The translations under genes and the position numbers were made by a program. Shown piece by piece: positions 11,685-23,942 of a stretch of DNA of 64,000 nucleotides (positions are counted from its first letter, which is position 1; every line of letters begins with the position of its first letter). Origin of the DNA: Paramarasmius palmivorus (taxonomy: Eukaryota; Basidiomycota; Agaricomycetes; Agaricales; Marasmiaceae); contig JAYKXP010000038.1 of NCBI GenBank assembly GCA_037176845.1, positions 310,001 through 374,000 on the forward strand, read 5' to 3'. The notes below the pieces were generated by a model. That model was not told the origin of the DNA, ran no database searches, and worked only from the letters and a program-made list of their open reading frames with translations.

Positions 11685-13100
11685 TCAAGTGGAATTGCGG
11701 AGAGCTCCAGAAGAATGGTCAATCATAGTCTCGAGGCTTGTATACTCTAGGTCCCTGGATGAGAAGTTAAGAAAGGTTCCATACGAGTTAATTGCGACCA
11801 AAACACGAGCTTGAACGTTTTCATGTGTTACACAGAGCGATGCCTTGCCATAGAAGCTCGTCCATATGCTCACTTGAATGCAGTAAGGGCCCGCCGTTGC
11901 GTAAGTGCCTTCCCTAAACTGTTGGATTAGACCCGACACGAAAAGTCGAACTCTGCCAATCATGTAATTGATAAGAGTATGACCAGATGAGTCGAGAAGT
12001 GAGGTGACACCGTCGGTCTGGCAGCATTCAGTATCCAGGGACAATTGAAAGTATGGTCGACCAAAGCTGAGGTGCCCGCAAGGCTTTCGTTCGTTCCTGA
12101 TACAAAGAGAGTTCGGGAATATAATTGTGCAATCTGGATGTCGTATTCTAAACGATCATGCGCGAAGAAAGACTTTACTGTGAAGGTACTGAACATACCG
12201 CAATTTTTAACGCATTGCTCCTTCAAGACCTCACCGCGGGCACAAATTAACCTTTCGCTGCTGACTCTGATTGACAGAACAGTGGGATCAAACCTATTGC
12301 CAGAAATCAGTACACGGAAGAATAACAGTCAAAGAACATACCTTAAACATGTAAAAGATGATGGTAGAAGGCCAAAAGACGCGAGTGCGACGCGCCGGCA
12401 ACGAGAAGCACGTGTAGGCATTTTCTCCTTTCACCCTCACCACCACGGCGCCCTTCTGAACTCTTTCCTGCTCATCGATGTCATATTGAAGGAGAAATGG
12501 GGAAGATCCAATGGCTTTGGCGGGTTTCTTAGCCTCTTGAATGCCTGGAGTACTGGGTACGTGTACGTCGCGTCAGGGATGTCAAGTATCGCTGACCAAA
12601 CGAAGCTTTTTCCTGATGGTCCGTTTGAGACGGTTCGAGACTCAATCTAGTTATGTTTTCGTTACAAAGCACGGTATTGGCAACAACATCAAGAAAACAT
12701 AGACTACTCACCATTCGGAGCGGTTCCTTGTTGCCTACTTGAAATCAGATGACAAACGAAGATGCATAGCGAAGGGCACGCGTTGTAAGCTGGCGAGGCA
12801 ATTACCCATCCACTGTGCGGCCATCGCTCATGATTAGGGTGTTTTGGAATTTATCATTCAAGAAAGGGTGAACCCTGGATGAACGACGCATGACGCTGCG
12901 CTGACTCGGGCCCACTCACCATGAGTTCTTCTAGATCTTTCATCCAAGCTTTTGCATCGGCATCCTCTCTGGCTCTTCTTGGACCTCCCAGTGCCGACTT
13001 TTGTCGTGGTGAACAGTCTTTGGATAGAATGGTGCGAACTGATTACAATCAAGGTACACCCACACGCGGACCTTTCAAGCCGCACAATGGCAGTGAGACT
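11685..13100 (-). CDS. Possible multi-exon uncharacterised gene
   Basis: Minus-strand segments look coding but cannot be joined with certainty. From 5' to 3': 'REDADAKAWMKDLEELM' followed by a GTGAGT donor near 12915; 'NDKFQNTLIMSDGRTVDG' near 12800-12860; 'GPSGKSFVWSAILDIPD' near 12570-12620; and 'TDGVTSLLDSSGHTLINYM' with 'VQARVLVAINSYGTFLNFSS' between 12044 and 11685, ending in a stop at 11685. These read like folded protein, and donors and acceptors lie between them, but phases do not all match, so exons may be mis-joined or the gene damaged. I do not recognise the family. The end points are approximate. The competing plus-strand frame at 12045-12650 (201 codons) reads less like protein. 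Confidence 0.35.
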
Positions 13101-13841
13101 GGGCAGAATCGCGGCGGCGATACCGTCATATGTTCTTGTTTCGCGTATTCTTCGGTCAACCTGTGTTCAGCCTTTCAATAGTCACTCTAAAACATTTTTC
13201 CTGCTTTTCACCGTGGCGTAGCGCTTCGTCTACCACATTTGCAACAAAAGTTACACGGCTTGGGTAGGATTCTGCGGACGCGTAGGTCGGTTGACACTTC
13301 TGTGATGGCACATGGCTTTATCGCTTGCTTTGCCCAGGTGCCATGCAATATGAGTGAAGATCAAAATACTACTCGCGAGCTCCCTCTCGACCTCGGAGCG
13401 TGTTTTGACAGGGTGAGTTTTCAATGTCCCGCAAATGAGCCGGCGGTCGATGCTCAATAGTTGTTGCCCGCCATACTACTTGCTTGGACTAAAAGTCTTG
13501 GTATGCCAAAGACCCATTTTGCTTACCCCGGAGTGTTGCAACGAGCATTGTAAAAGCTCCCGACACACGGTGAGTTCCTGAAAAAGCTTCTGATTTTTCA
13601 TCCAGTAATCTCAGTGACAGATGATTATGCTTAATTGCCTCATATGCCTCAACGGAGCTCGACTACGTATAGTCAATAGAATCGTAAAGGCGTCATGCTG
13701 CTTCTTAGCCAATCTAGCTGATCATGCTAGCAACTCACAAGTTCTTCCAGGTTCTTCCTTGTGTTCATCATGATTAGATTAACATGAACACATGGGGTCA
13801 TTCTGTTAAGCGCGAGTATCCGCTATCTGCCTTCGGATCGG
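13101..13841. other. Intergenic region upstream of the GDSL esterase
   Basis: No supported gene. Short frames on both strands (13239-13460) look like mirror shadows of each other. The right end is the esterase promoter. Confidence 0.45.
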
Positions 13842-13849
13842 TATAAAAG
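13842..13849 (+). promoter_or_regulatory. TATA box (TATAAAAG) of the GDSL esterase gene
   Basis: TATAAAAG lies 43 bp before the start codon at 13893, so transcription would begin within the short leader. A strong TATA box suits a regulated secreted-enzyme gene. Confidence 0.7.
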
Positions 13850-13892
13850 GTGGGTATACCTCGAGAGCTATTGACCAGCTCCCCACACCAGA

Positions 13893-15177
13893 ATGTTCAC
13901 TTCACTCCTATCTTCGGTCTTGCTCGCTTCTGCTGTTTCTGGCACTGTCTTACCAGCACGCCAGTCTGCCGTTCAACTGGCAGTGAAGCCCAACTGTGGT
14001 GACCTATCGGGCTCCCCTTCCGACGTTAACTGGGGATTAAATTCCCTAGACTACTACAAGACAATCGTCGCGTTTGGTGTATGTTTTTATTGTGGTATCG
14101 CTCCTTGCTGCACACTTACATCCGGTCTAGGACTCCTACACGTCTGGATCCAAAACCGACGGGTCTCCTCTCGATCCCGCGGTGCTAAGCCCACCTAATC
14201 CTAATGCAGGGGTCGTCTGACGAACGGTCCGTTATGGGTGGAAAATCTCGCTGCTGCCGCTGGCGCAACCTTACAGGATTACGCTGTATGTAGGACGTGA
14301 CTTCCGAGCCTTTTCTATACAATTGCTGATGATGGTCACAGGTCAACGGTTCAGTAGTCGACGCTTCGCAGTACCCAAATAGTATCCTTCCCAATGCCAG
14401 AGACTTCTCAGCATCTTGTAAGTGGCCAAATTTAGTTGAACGCGGTCATCATACTGACTTCTATCTTGAACAGCACAATACTACATCAACTATGGCAAGA
14501 AGACCAATCCTGAGACCACACTTTACGTCATTTTCATGGGTATGGGGTGAGTGCATTATAGTTCCTGACCCTGGGGTAGCTGGCTGAAGCGGTTATAAAA
14601 GTGATTACGAACGAAGAAATGGTGAGTAGTCATCCTCTCACACTTCTTCCGAAGATGTTCAAACGATTCTCCTCTCCACAGAACTGTACAACAAACAACC
14701 TCTCACGACTGTCGCCGACACTATCTTATACAACCTCCTGAGATTGATCTCACCGCCGGCATTTGCTCGCAACATACTGATTGTTGACAACTATGGACGC
14801 GGCACCAAGACTGCCGAGGGAGAAGCCTACAAGCAGGAGCTGTTCGACGGAGTTAGGACTCTTGCGGATGACTTTGCTTCACAATACGGCTTAAACCTCG
14901 GCTTCGTGGACCTTTCTACGCTCTGGGATAATGTCCTCTCGAACCCCGAATCCTTCGGCTTCACCAGCACAGGACCCTGCACGCTCAATGACCAGACCAC
15001 TGAGGGTGCATGCGCAGACCCAGACCACACTTTCTACTGGATTCCAGGGTGAGTCTATAACTTACTGGAACGACGGTTTACACTCACATACTGGACAGGC
15101 ACCCTTCAAAAGCCACACACGAGCTCATGGCGAACTACGTGCAAGCTGTATTCGAACAATGCCAATCTCGCTCGTGA
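13893..15177 (+). CDS. Secreted GDSL/SGNH-hydrolase esterase (CE16-like)
   Basis: Predicted extracellular acyl or acetyl esterase. The N-terminus MFTSLLSSVLLASAVSGTVL is a typical signal peptide. Block I 'VAFGDSY' (nucleophile Ser) is split by the first intron after GGT near 14078. Then 'LDPAVLSPPNPNAGG', 'GRLTNGPLWVENLA' (block II Gly), 'VNGSVVDASQYPNS' and 'YVIFMGMGDYERRNG' (block III, with a Gly-Asp pair where Asn is usual). The C-terminal 'DHTFYWIPGHPSKATHELM' carries the block V Asp and His pair. The last exon ends at TGA 15175-15177. About seven short introns are seen. At 14209-14212 the frame needs five G for 'AGGRLTNG' but only four are present, so the gene as given is broken there; a homopolymer error is likely. 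It is convergent with the ABC transporter gene. Confidence 0.88.
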
Positions 15178-15329
15178 ATGATGTATTTTTAGTAATGCTT
15201 CTAATGACATCGATGATAAAATAATAATAAAACCTCATTGCTATGATACAGTCCAGAGTGCCTAGCTACATTTTTCCGTGTGTTTGCGATAACGAGTGTA
15301 AGTATAGCGGAGTGTTCTACTCACATAAC

Positions 15330-18300
15330 TTAGCACCACCGCCATCTACGTGTGCGCGTATCCTCTTCTAATACTTTGTTCTCCCTGATAACTTTCATAA
15401 ATACGCTCTCCAAACTAGCTTTCTCCACGGTATGCTCGGTGAAGTCCTCGCTAGTCGACAGTATATGAAACAGCCTTGCCAAGGTCAACCCGCCACCGTT
15501 GGTTTCGGACTGAATCGGAACTTCAAATCGTGTGGCTACATCGTCAGCAAGCCGCGCCCCGGGAATCGTGGACATCAGGGTTTGAGCCTTGGTCACCTCT
15601 TCTCGTGTCCGGCAAGCAAAATGGACTTCGTATGTCGCGTAACGATCCAAAAGCTCACGAGTCGTCCCCACAACTTATAGGTTCGTGTTAATCATCACAT
15701 CTGTACCACAAATGAAAAACCTACCTAGCATTCGCTTGGCCAGGATTCCGACTTTGCTTGCAAGTGCGGACGCTTCTTCCATCGAATCTTTTGCGTAAAT
15801 TGTTAGCCTCGTGAACCAGTAGGTGAAACAAAGACTACACACGAGTGGTTATAACAACGGCTTTGCCAATTGCCACGTTACGAAGGGTTATCCACATTTC
15901 TCGCTTCATCTTAGCATCTATTCCACTCGAGAATTCGTCAATCAAGACAACCGATGGATTCCCTGTAATAAGGTTTCAGTCATACAGCTATGTATAAGGA
16001 TTCTTGCACGAACCTATGAGGGCGATTGCAAGAGACAGTTTTCGTTGATTACCTCCAGAAAGTTTACTGGCCAGTCGGTCGGCATACTGGGATAGGGAGG
16101 TCGCTCTTAAAATAAGGTCGACATTGCTTTGCAAGACTTCGCCAGCCTCGAGCCCTTTGAGCCTGCCGTAAATTATCAAGTGTTCCCTGACAGTCAACTG
16201 AGAATCTATCGCAGTAAACTGAGGGCAAACGCCTAGCCCAGACCGGGCACTCTTTGGATGCCTAACCACACTCGTTCCATTGATGAAGATATCACCAGAG
16301 TCAGGTATAATGTCGCCACCTGTGCCATGTCAATATCCCAACCTGAAGTGCAGTGAACAAAAGCGCTTACTAGCCATTCTGAAGGTCGTAGTCTTGCCAC
16401 CACCATTGGCACCCAGCAAAGCCATCAGGACATCTCTCGAAACACCGAAACTGACATCCTCAACAGCCTTCTTGCCGTCGAATGATTTGGAAACATTAAC
16501 GACCCGCAGTAGGTCGTCTGATGAAGATACAGCATCCGCTTCCTGTAACACATCGAGCTTTTCTGATGCGCCTTCCAGCTTCTTCGGTTGGCTCTTCTTC
16601 CCCAACCGTGGGAGTATTGTACCAGAGTCGTACCACACCAGGAAGCCGAGCAGAACAAAGGAATAAACGATGAGATACAGTATGGGTCCACCGAATCTCA
16701 TGATGTCACCCATTGCAGAAGGATCAAGGTCTTCGCCGACGCAAAGCAAGGAGAAAAGATTTGTCGAGACCAAAGCTGCCCGAACCTAGAAATGCTTATC
16801 TAAGTGGTGAATCACTTCAATGACACATGGGTAGCTTACGACGCTGGCCACAGGTGAAAGTATTGAAATCGTGAAGTGAATGATGGTTATAATATCCCCG
16901 GCCTCAGAGGTTTTGGCGTAAGTGAGTGTGAGTAGATACCCTGCCAGATATAGCTATGAAAGACTACGCGTCAGCGGGCGCTTAAATGGGCGCTCACAAT
17001 GATTACTTACCACAAACATGATGACTTGATAACCAGCAACGGCAGCAAAGGCTGCTAAAGGGGAGGACATGAATAGAGAAATGCAATAGGCAAACAGGGT
17101 TCCCGCGATCCCGTATAGAACAAGAATCAACCACTGTAACACAAAGTGAGATGCTAAACGTCGTTCGGGAAGGGAGAAACTCACAAAGAATCCAGGCCCA
17201 TGGAACTGGTTAGATACCGTGGCAAAGATGATGATAATGACCGTCGCTGAGATGACAGAAAAGATGAAGTCGAACATGAGATGGCCAAGCCAGAGACCCA
17301 TAGTGTTAGTAAGACCATTCGAGAATTGCATAGCTAGCAGATAGTTAGACGACATCGAGGTCAGTAATTACTTATGACATACCTTGTACTGAAGACCTCC
17401 TTTCTTTTGACACGTATATAGCGAAGAAAGCAGGGTAAACCGACTAGTATGTCATATCAGTATGAATTAAGTCCAACGCCAAAGTTAAACTCACCATTGC
17501 AGCTCCGAAGAATGCCACCCATCGCAGCGAGGATAACGTCCCTGCGGCCACAGGAGGGAAACTTGAATACGTGGCTCGAATGATAGTTGGTACACGATCA
17601 ATGTTCCCAGATGTATTCAACGCGTGATTGAAAAGAACGTTTGACGCAAGGTTAAGCATTGGTGGCCCCTTGTATCCTGGAGAGCTGCCTTCCCAAGCAA
17701 CCAGAGACCTTCCGGAATCGAGATCTACCGAAATACCACCCAAAGATATATTCCTGTAATTCCTCGTAATGTCGTCAACAAACGTTGTATTGTCCGTAAC
17801 ATTTGTCGATCGGAAGAATTGCGTAGTGTTTCCAAGAATGGACAAAACACCAGGCGGTGAAACCAGCGGATGAGACAGTGGGTTCGACGAGAACAGTGGA
17901 TTTAAGCCTGACGAAGGCAAAAAGAGTGGGAGAGTCGTAGAGTTCCGGAATGTTCTGATACAGGTTGGTGGTAACCGCCGAACAAACACAAGGGGAATGC
18001 AGGAACCCGCAATAGCGACGAGCACAGCCAATACTGGAGTCAACCAACTACGTCTGGCAATTAACCACCTCTTGTAGAATATCGTGAGTGCCTGGCGAAG
18101 AGGCGATGTCGCTTTGCCCGAGGCCAAGGGAAGTGGCTTTGAAAACTTCTCCACTGTTGGCACTTGCACCGACCCAGCGGAAAGGGATTCCGAGTCTGCG
18201 GACGAAGGTCTCTTCTTTCCGTCTGAATCTTTGGCGTTTGCGAGCTCGTTTTGCCGCATAAGATCCAGAAATATGTCCTCGATGGTTGACCCAAGGACAT

Positions 18301-21275
18301 CATACGAGGATAATCCAAAATCGCCTCTGTTTTCCTCCAACATTGCGAGCACTTTCTCGACAGCCACCGGATCCTTGGCTTTCAAGTGATACGAAGCTTG
18401 ATGGGCCGACGTGACGGATACATACACTTGAGGTGCATATTCCTGGACCTTCCGCAACAACTCTGCAGAGGCATTGTTGTCCATCCCCAAAGGGTCCTTC
18501 TCCGCAAAAACCGGCGCGTTGAAGGTTACTTGAATGGTGTAACCTTCACCCAGATCTCTCTTCAAAGCAACAGGGGTGCCTTGAGCAACAAGCTTTCCGG
18601 GAGCGGCTAATATGGCAATATGGTCTGCGAGGAGATCGGCTTCGTCCAAGAACTAAGAAAGGGAATCAGTGAGATGAATTGTCAAAGCCCAGGAAATAGA
18701 TTTACATGTGTCGTGAACACAATTGTGCGTTCTTGACGGAACGATGTCAATGTCCTCCATAAAGCACGTCGTGACAATGGGTCGACACCAGAAGTGCACT
18801 ATAGGCTCTATATCAGTTTGACGAAAGTCAGCGACTTGAGTAACCTTACCTCGTCAACAAGAACGACTGACAGATCAAACGGCTCGTAAGAGTCTATACG
18901 TATCAGGAAAGAAAAAATACCATACCTCTCGACCCTCCGACCAGGCCTATTGCAAGCTGCAACTTCCTCTTCTGTCCACCAGACAACGTATCCGCATTAT
19001 CATGAATCTTTGCGCCCAGATCACAATCTTTCAAGAGCTGCTCAAAGTCCTCTTTCTCATCAGAGTTCTTTGACCATTTCACTGCGCTCCACCTACATTA
19101 TCGTTAGTTCAAGTTCACGGAAGCATAGCAGGAATCAGGTACGCACACTCGTAATGTTTGGTAACAGGTCAACTCTGGGAAGAGTACATTCTTTTGCGGG
19201 ACGATTCCCATCGATCCACGTAAGGGTGTTTCAGTGGGTGGGACATCTCCATTCTCGAATTGCACACTGCCCTTTGTACGACCGGTTAACCCGGCGAGGA
19301 TGGACAAAGTCGTGGATTTCCCCGCACTGAATGACGTGCATGAGATGCTACGTTTAGATGGACCAAGCAAATCAAAGCAAAACGTACCCATTCGACCCAA
19401 GCAAGACAAAAATACCGTACTTGGGAATATCCAAACTTAGATCCGATACGGCAGTGACCAGGACCTTTCTTCGAGCTAAAGAAGGATGTGTTGAAGGTTT
19501 TTCCCAAGTTCCGTATTGAGATGGCGACATCAGGAGGTAAGGTGTTCACATCGTCTCCTGTAGACCTCTTGGATTTGGAGAATGACCACCATCGACGTTT
19601 GGATGTGGATGGATTCTTGGCATCGTAGAGGCGTTTCTCCCAGAGACTTCCTAGCCAGGGCCATAGGAATATATCGATCTATAGACACTCATCAATAACA
19701 TAGCATGAACCAATATCTGAAGCAGGCTTACCACGCCAGCAATCAACAAAGGCAACAACGCCAGATTATTATCAGGATCTCCCTTCAGCAAATTCGACGC
19801 CTGTAAATGATTCTCCCACCCACATATAGCCCTGATAACAAAAACGTACCAGCCCGGCGGGAACACGATGGAGAAGATGAACGCTGCGCCGGTACCCGCT
19901 GATTCAAACACCAATGCGAGGATGGCAAAGACGATTGAGAGCAGTGTGGATGCAACGGCTGCTAGTTGAGGACTCTTCCCAAAGGGTGCAGCGACGAAGA
20001 AAGAGTAGCTAGCCAAGAGCAAGCCGAGGATTATGTGGAAGATGAAGATGAGTCCGGCGGAAGTCATCGTGAAGATTCGGTAGTGCCAGACGAGGGAGAC
20101 GATCGTCCAGGCTGGAAGGTATGCGAGGGATAAGCTGATGTGCCAGGATCTATTTCGTATGAGTGAAACATGTCCCGAATGGTGAATGAGTGCACGTACA
20201 ATATCTTGGCAGAGTCAAGAAGACCCATAGCTTTCATATGAGACGCGACGAGGTTGGCACGCTCTGCAGTAACTGCTCCTGGCAGCTGATATGCAATACC
20301 GACGTAGCATATGAATCTAGACGAAGATATCAGTATAATAAAGGGTCTAGTCGGAATATACGCACAGAGCTAGAACCAGGAGAGTACGGAGCCCACGAAT
20401 GTAACCTACAGAGAAATGTCAACGTTCGTTTCTATGCTTGCAAGAGGTAATGCGTACTCAAGCGTATCTGAGTATCCTGCTCTTCATTAGTCTGCTGTGT
20501 GAAAGGCCATTCCAGTGGTGTTGGCACTTGCACTCCTGTTTGGGCTTCGATGATAGCCTTTGTGCAGAATGTCAGGCATTGAAGGGTCAGAGATAACTGT
20601 AGAGAACGCACTTGATCAATAGCCCATTGTAACGGTAGAATTCTCCTCTCAAAGTCACTGTTGTGGTTGATAACGTCTATCCGATACAATCCTCCATCCG
20701 CTCTAATGGTGTAGTTGATTGGTCGAAAAAAGGTTCCGACGGCGGGAATATCATTGAATACGATGGCAGCATAGCATTCCGAGAACAGGTTGAAATTTTG
20801 AGGACAGGAAGCTGGTATTTCCGATGCGTTAGTCGCCTTCCGAATGGCACTTTTCTGAGACTCTGTGAAGTCGCTAGTTATTCGAGCCATGATGTCGCTC
20901 GGACTTGGAGAACTGGTGCCATCCGTGTTGTCTGCCCATATCAGAGCCAGAGAGCCGTCAAATTCTTCGTGAAGATTGTAGATGGGCGCTGGAGTTCCTA
21001 GTCCATTCTAAGCCGAATATGTAAGTGACAGGCTCTATGGAGAAGCTCTTCGACGCACATTGTTCTTTTTAATCAGGAATATTTGAGCGACCGCCAGGAA
21101 AATCCCATAGGCAACCGGAAGGAGAAAACAGCGCAGAATATTAAGCTGAAAATATGCAAATCAAGTTCCGCTTTTCAATGGAAATAGAACCGAGACTCAC
21201 AAAGGGATGCTTGGAGAGAATAATCCAGTTCTTCCAGAGCAAAACCCTGAACTGGCGCCAGAACAGGCTTGTCAT
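15330..21275 (-). CDS. Full-length ABCA-type ABC transporter
   Basis: A membrane ATPase of the ABCA subfamily, whose members mostly move lipids; the substrate here is unknown. Order: TM1-EC-NBD1-TM2-EC-NBD2. The start at 21275 reads [17 protein letters not shown], the conserved cytosolic entry to TM1. A large extracellular loop follows (about 20430-20990), then TM helices near 19650-20070. NBD1: 'LLGSNG' and '[12 protein letters not shown]' (Walker A split by an intron near 19330-19385), '[15 protein letters not shown]' (signature, near 18945-18990), 'DLSVVLVDE' (Walker B). A second TM set lies near 16955-18060. NBD2: '[16 protein letters not shown]' near 16375-16430, '[16 protein letters not shown]' near 16020-16070, Walker B '[10 protein letters not shown]', and a C-terminus ending RTRRWRWC. 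There are about 20 introns. It is divergent from an F-box gene. The usual RAS-type regulatory tail was not checked. Confidence 0.92.
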
Positions 21276-21468
21276 TATCCAGCGCAGCAGTTAGTGGTAG
21301 TAATCGTCAAAGACGACGAGCATGAGAAACCAAGCACATTTTTTGTGCGCAGTGCTGTGCACATTGATCCCCCTGCCCGGCAACGTTCCCGAGCGCTGGG
21401 CGTCTATAGGTACACGGGTAACTTCGAAAAACGCATAGCCTGCGGCTGACTCACTATCAAGTTCATCG

Positions 21469-21487
21469 AACTTCACTTAGTGAAGTT
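21469..21487. repeat. 19-bp perfect palindrome between divergent ABC transporter and F-box genes
   Basis: AACTTCACT-T-AGTGAAGTT: 9-bp arms around one central base, with no mismatch. It sits 194 bp before the ABC transporter start (minus) and 173 bp before the F-box start at 21660 (plus). It could be a dimeric transcription-factor site acting on both genes; this is inference only. Confidence 0.5.
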
Positions 21488-21659
21488 TACTGTATCTATC
21501 AGAGCCCATGACCCCAGAAAAGGTGTAAAATTTGCGCCTTGAGGATGCCTTGAGGTTATAGCGCCTAAAACGTGTCCTGTGCGTGTGAAATTTGCTCAGA
21601 TAACAACACGACAGGGTGCGTGATTGGGGACCCCAACTTCTTACGCGCTTTCTACAGCC

Positions 21660-23748
21660 ATGAGCTCCTCAGAAACGACCCAATCTACCATTTCTCCAGC
21701 TCAAACAAGATTCTCTCCTCTTCTGAAAACCAATTTTTCTGCGTCTGCGGAAGATGGAAAGGAGATTCGTGGTCTTTTAGAGGTGCCTATAGTCGAGCGG
21801 GCTCAGATTGATGAGGAGCTAGCCCGATTACTGGCTAGAGTGGAAGAATTGAAGGCTCGACGAGCAGAAGTGGACGATTTCGTTCAGTCTCATCTTGCTT
21901 TACTATCACCCGTACGAGCTATCCCAGACGATGCCCTTGCAGAGATTTTCGTCCAGTGCTTGCCTACAGATCGCAATCCATCTCGAAGCGTAGCGGAGGC
22001 CCCCATCTTACTCACTCTGGTATGCAAAAAGTGGAGGGAAGTCGCGTTGCAGACACCTCGCTTGTGGTCGGCTCTACACATCTATTTCCCCGCCATGCAT
22101 CCCCATCTAGAAGCAGCCAACAAATTACGCTTCAAACGTCGCAGAGACGGTGTCGAAGAATGGTTCAAACGATCTGGCGGTCTCCCAATCACGTTTTCCC
22201 TCGTCGTCTCAGCATACGACCCCCAGTTTGAAAATTATTATAAGCCGATCATCAAAACGCTTTCTTCCTTTTCCGATCGTTGGCAGAATGTCAGCTTCAA
22301 AGTTCCTCAGGGTATGTTGAAGTTGTTTACAAGGGCAGTCGACGCGGACAAGGTTCCTCTACTCCGGAAGATGAAGATCGATTATGGATCAGGAGCGTAC
22401 CATCCCTACCATCATGTCCTTGGAGGATTAGGAATGGGGCATCCGGCACACCAATCTTCTGGGGACATGCCATTCTCCAATCTGCTCACAAAAGCACCGG
22501 GTTTGCGATCGGTTAGCCTAACAAACTACCAACACAATGTTTGCGGGCTTCCCTTCGCATGGGACAATCTCACAGAACTCGAGTTGATATCCTCGTATGG
22601 TTCACAGCAGTCACCCGATGCCGTTCTTCGCGTTCTGAGGGTAGCTGCTACATCCCTTCGGACATGCACACTTTCCATTCTCATCCAAGAGAGCGGCGGC
22701 GGCGGCCCTGGTGCCGATGACTCTGACTCTGACGAAGAGACTGTGGGAGATGCTAAGACCGTGATTCTCCCCGAATTACGCTCCCTCTCAGTCTATCCAC
22801 GTGTCTGGGGGCCTCCTTTGTGGCAACACCACAACATGATGCCTACACGAGACAACTCTAACTCCAAAATTGCCGCCTTCTTCTCCGCCATTCTATGTCC
22901 ATCATTAACCAGCCTCTCTTACAACTCGGACCAGCCCACTTCGACAGGCATGGGCCCAGCATCTAATGCCTCTCGTTCATCACAACTCCCATTCGTTCGT
23001 ATGCTCCATAAATCGAATTGCCAGCTCAAAAGCCTCCACATCACCGCCTCAGCATCCGCATCTGCTTTTATCGAGTGCCTACGAGCCATTCCGAGCCTGG
23101 TTCAGTTGGGTGTTCAGGAAAAGCCCGGAGCCGCCAATGGACGTTCAACCAGGACCTGGGAACCTCTCAATGTCGTCTCGCCGCAACGTCGATATCGCAA
23201 GCTATTGCTTATTCCAAAATTCAGTCGTCAAACACCTCACACCTACACCCGAGAACCCCCAGCCAATCTGCCCACGTTTGGAAGCGCTCCGCGTTTACGG
23301 AAACTACGCAGCCAAAGAAGAGTCGTTGATTAAACTGGCAGAATGCAGGTCTCCGCATCGGGTTAAGGAGTTTGTTGGTGCTGAGGATGACATGGCGGGG
23401 CCTTCGTTGACACCGTTAAAGCAGCTCGTTGTCTACTTTGGGCAAGATAAGGATGGGCGTCAACCGGATGAATCGGGAGAGGTGCAGGATAAGGTTATAA
23501 CGCCGAGGATAAAGAAGTTGCGCGAGGAAGGGATGACTGTGAAGATGGTGTTTCCTCCGCCGTATAGCACTTCGGATTCGCCTTGGGCTGGTCAAGCGCC
23601 TGTGGCTTCGCATCAAGACTTGAATCCGTCGGTCGATGGGCCTGAGGAATATCCAGGGATGGGTGGAGCAGTTCCACTGAGTACGTTGAATGGAGGTCAG
23701 TTAGCGCAGGTATTGGGTTTGGGTACGTTTGGTGGTGATGGACCATAG
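21660..23748 (+). CDS. F-box protein with leucine-rich-like C-terminal region
   Basis: Likely SCF ubiquitin-ligase substrate adaptor. The ATG at 21660 (MSSSETTQS) is the first in frame. A coiled-coil-like segment 'ELARLLARVEELKARRAEV' precedes the F-box-like motif 'RAIPDDALAEIFVQCLP', followed by 'EAPILLTLVCKKWREVAL' and 'TPRLWSALHIYF', the arrangement typical of the expanded basidiomycete F-box family. The rest holds irregular leucine-rich stretches. It is a paralogue of the gene at 43704-45779, sharing 'VAEAP-LLTLVCK-WR-VAL', 'LWSALHIY' and 'VPLLRK'. The frame ending at 23333 must shift +1 between about 23105 and 23200 to continue into 'HLTPTPENPQPICPRLEAL', which aligns with the paralogue. 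A 43-nt GT-AG stretch (23110-23152) could be an intron, but the paralogue comparison favours an indel. The gene ends at TAG 23746-23748. Confidence 0.85.
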
Positions 23749-23942
23749 TGGAGTGAAAATAACGATTTCTTGTTACCATCTACTATACTGCTTCTTTTTC
23801 TTTCAGATATCTCTTTCTTGTTCCACTGCGCTGCAAAATGTAGAAAACGAAGGCGAAAAGGCGAACGTCAATGTGATTGAAATCAACTGTGTAAATTATG
23901 TAAAGGTAATCCATCCCAACGCGTATACAAAGCAAAACACTA

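Noticed and set aside
12045..12650. 201-codon plus-strand ORF
   Set aside because: No signal, domain or splice support; the opposite strand in the same place reads more like protein.
14163..14209. 47-nt GT-AG segment in the esterase as an intron
   Set aside because: Removing it would restore the frame but delete 'LDPAVLSPPNPNAGG', which fits the family well; a missing G is the better explanation.
23110..23152. 43-nt intron in the 21.7 kb F-box gene
   Set aside because: It restores the frame, but the donor is weak and it would delete residues that align with the paralogue ('LGVQE' against 'LCVDE'); an indel is as likely. Left undecided.
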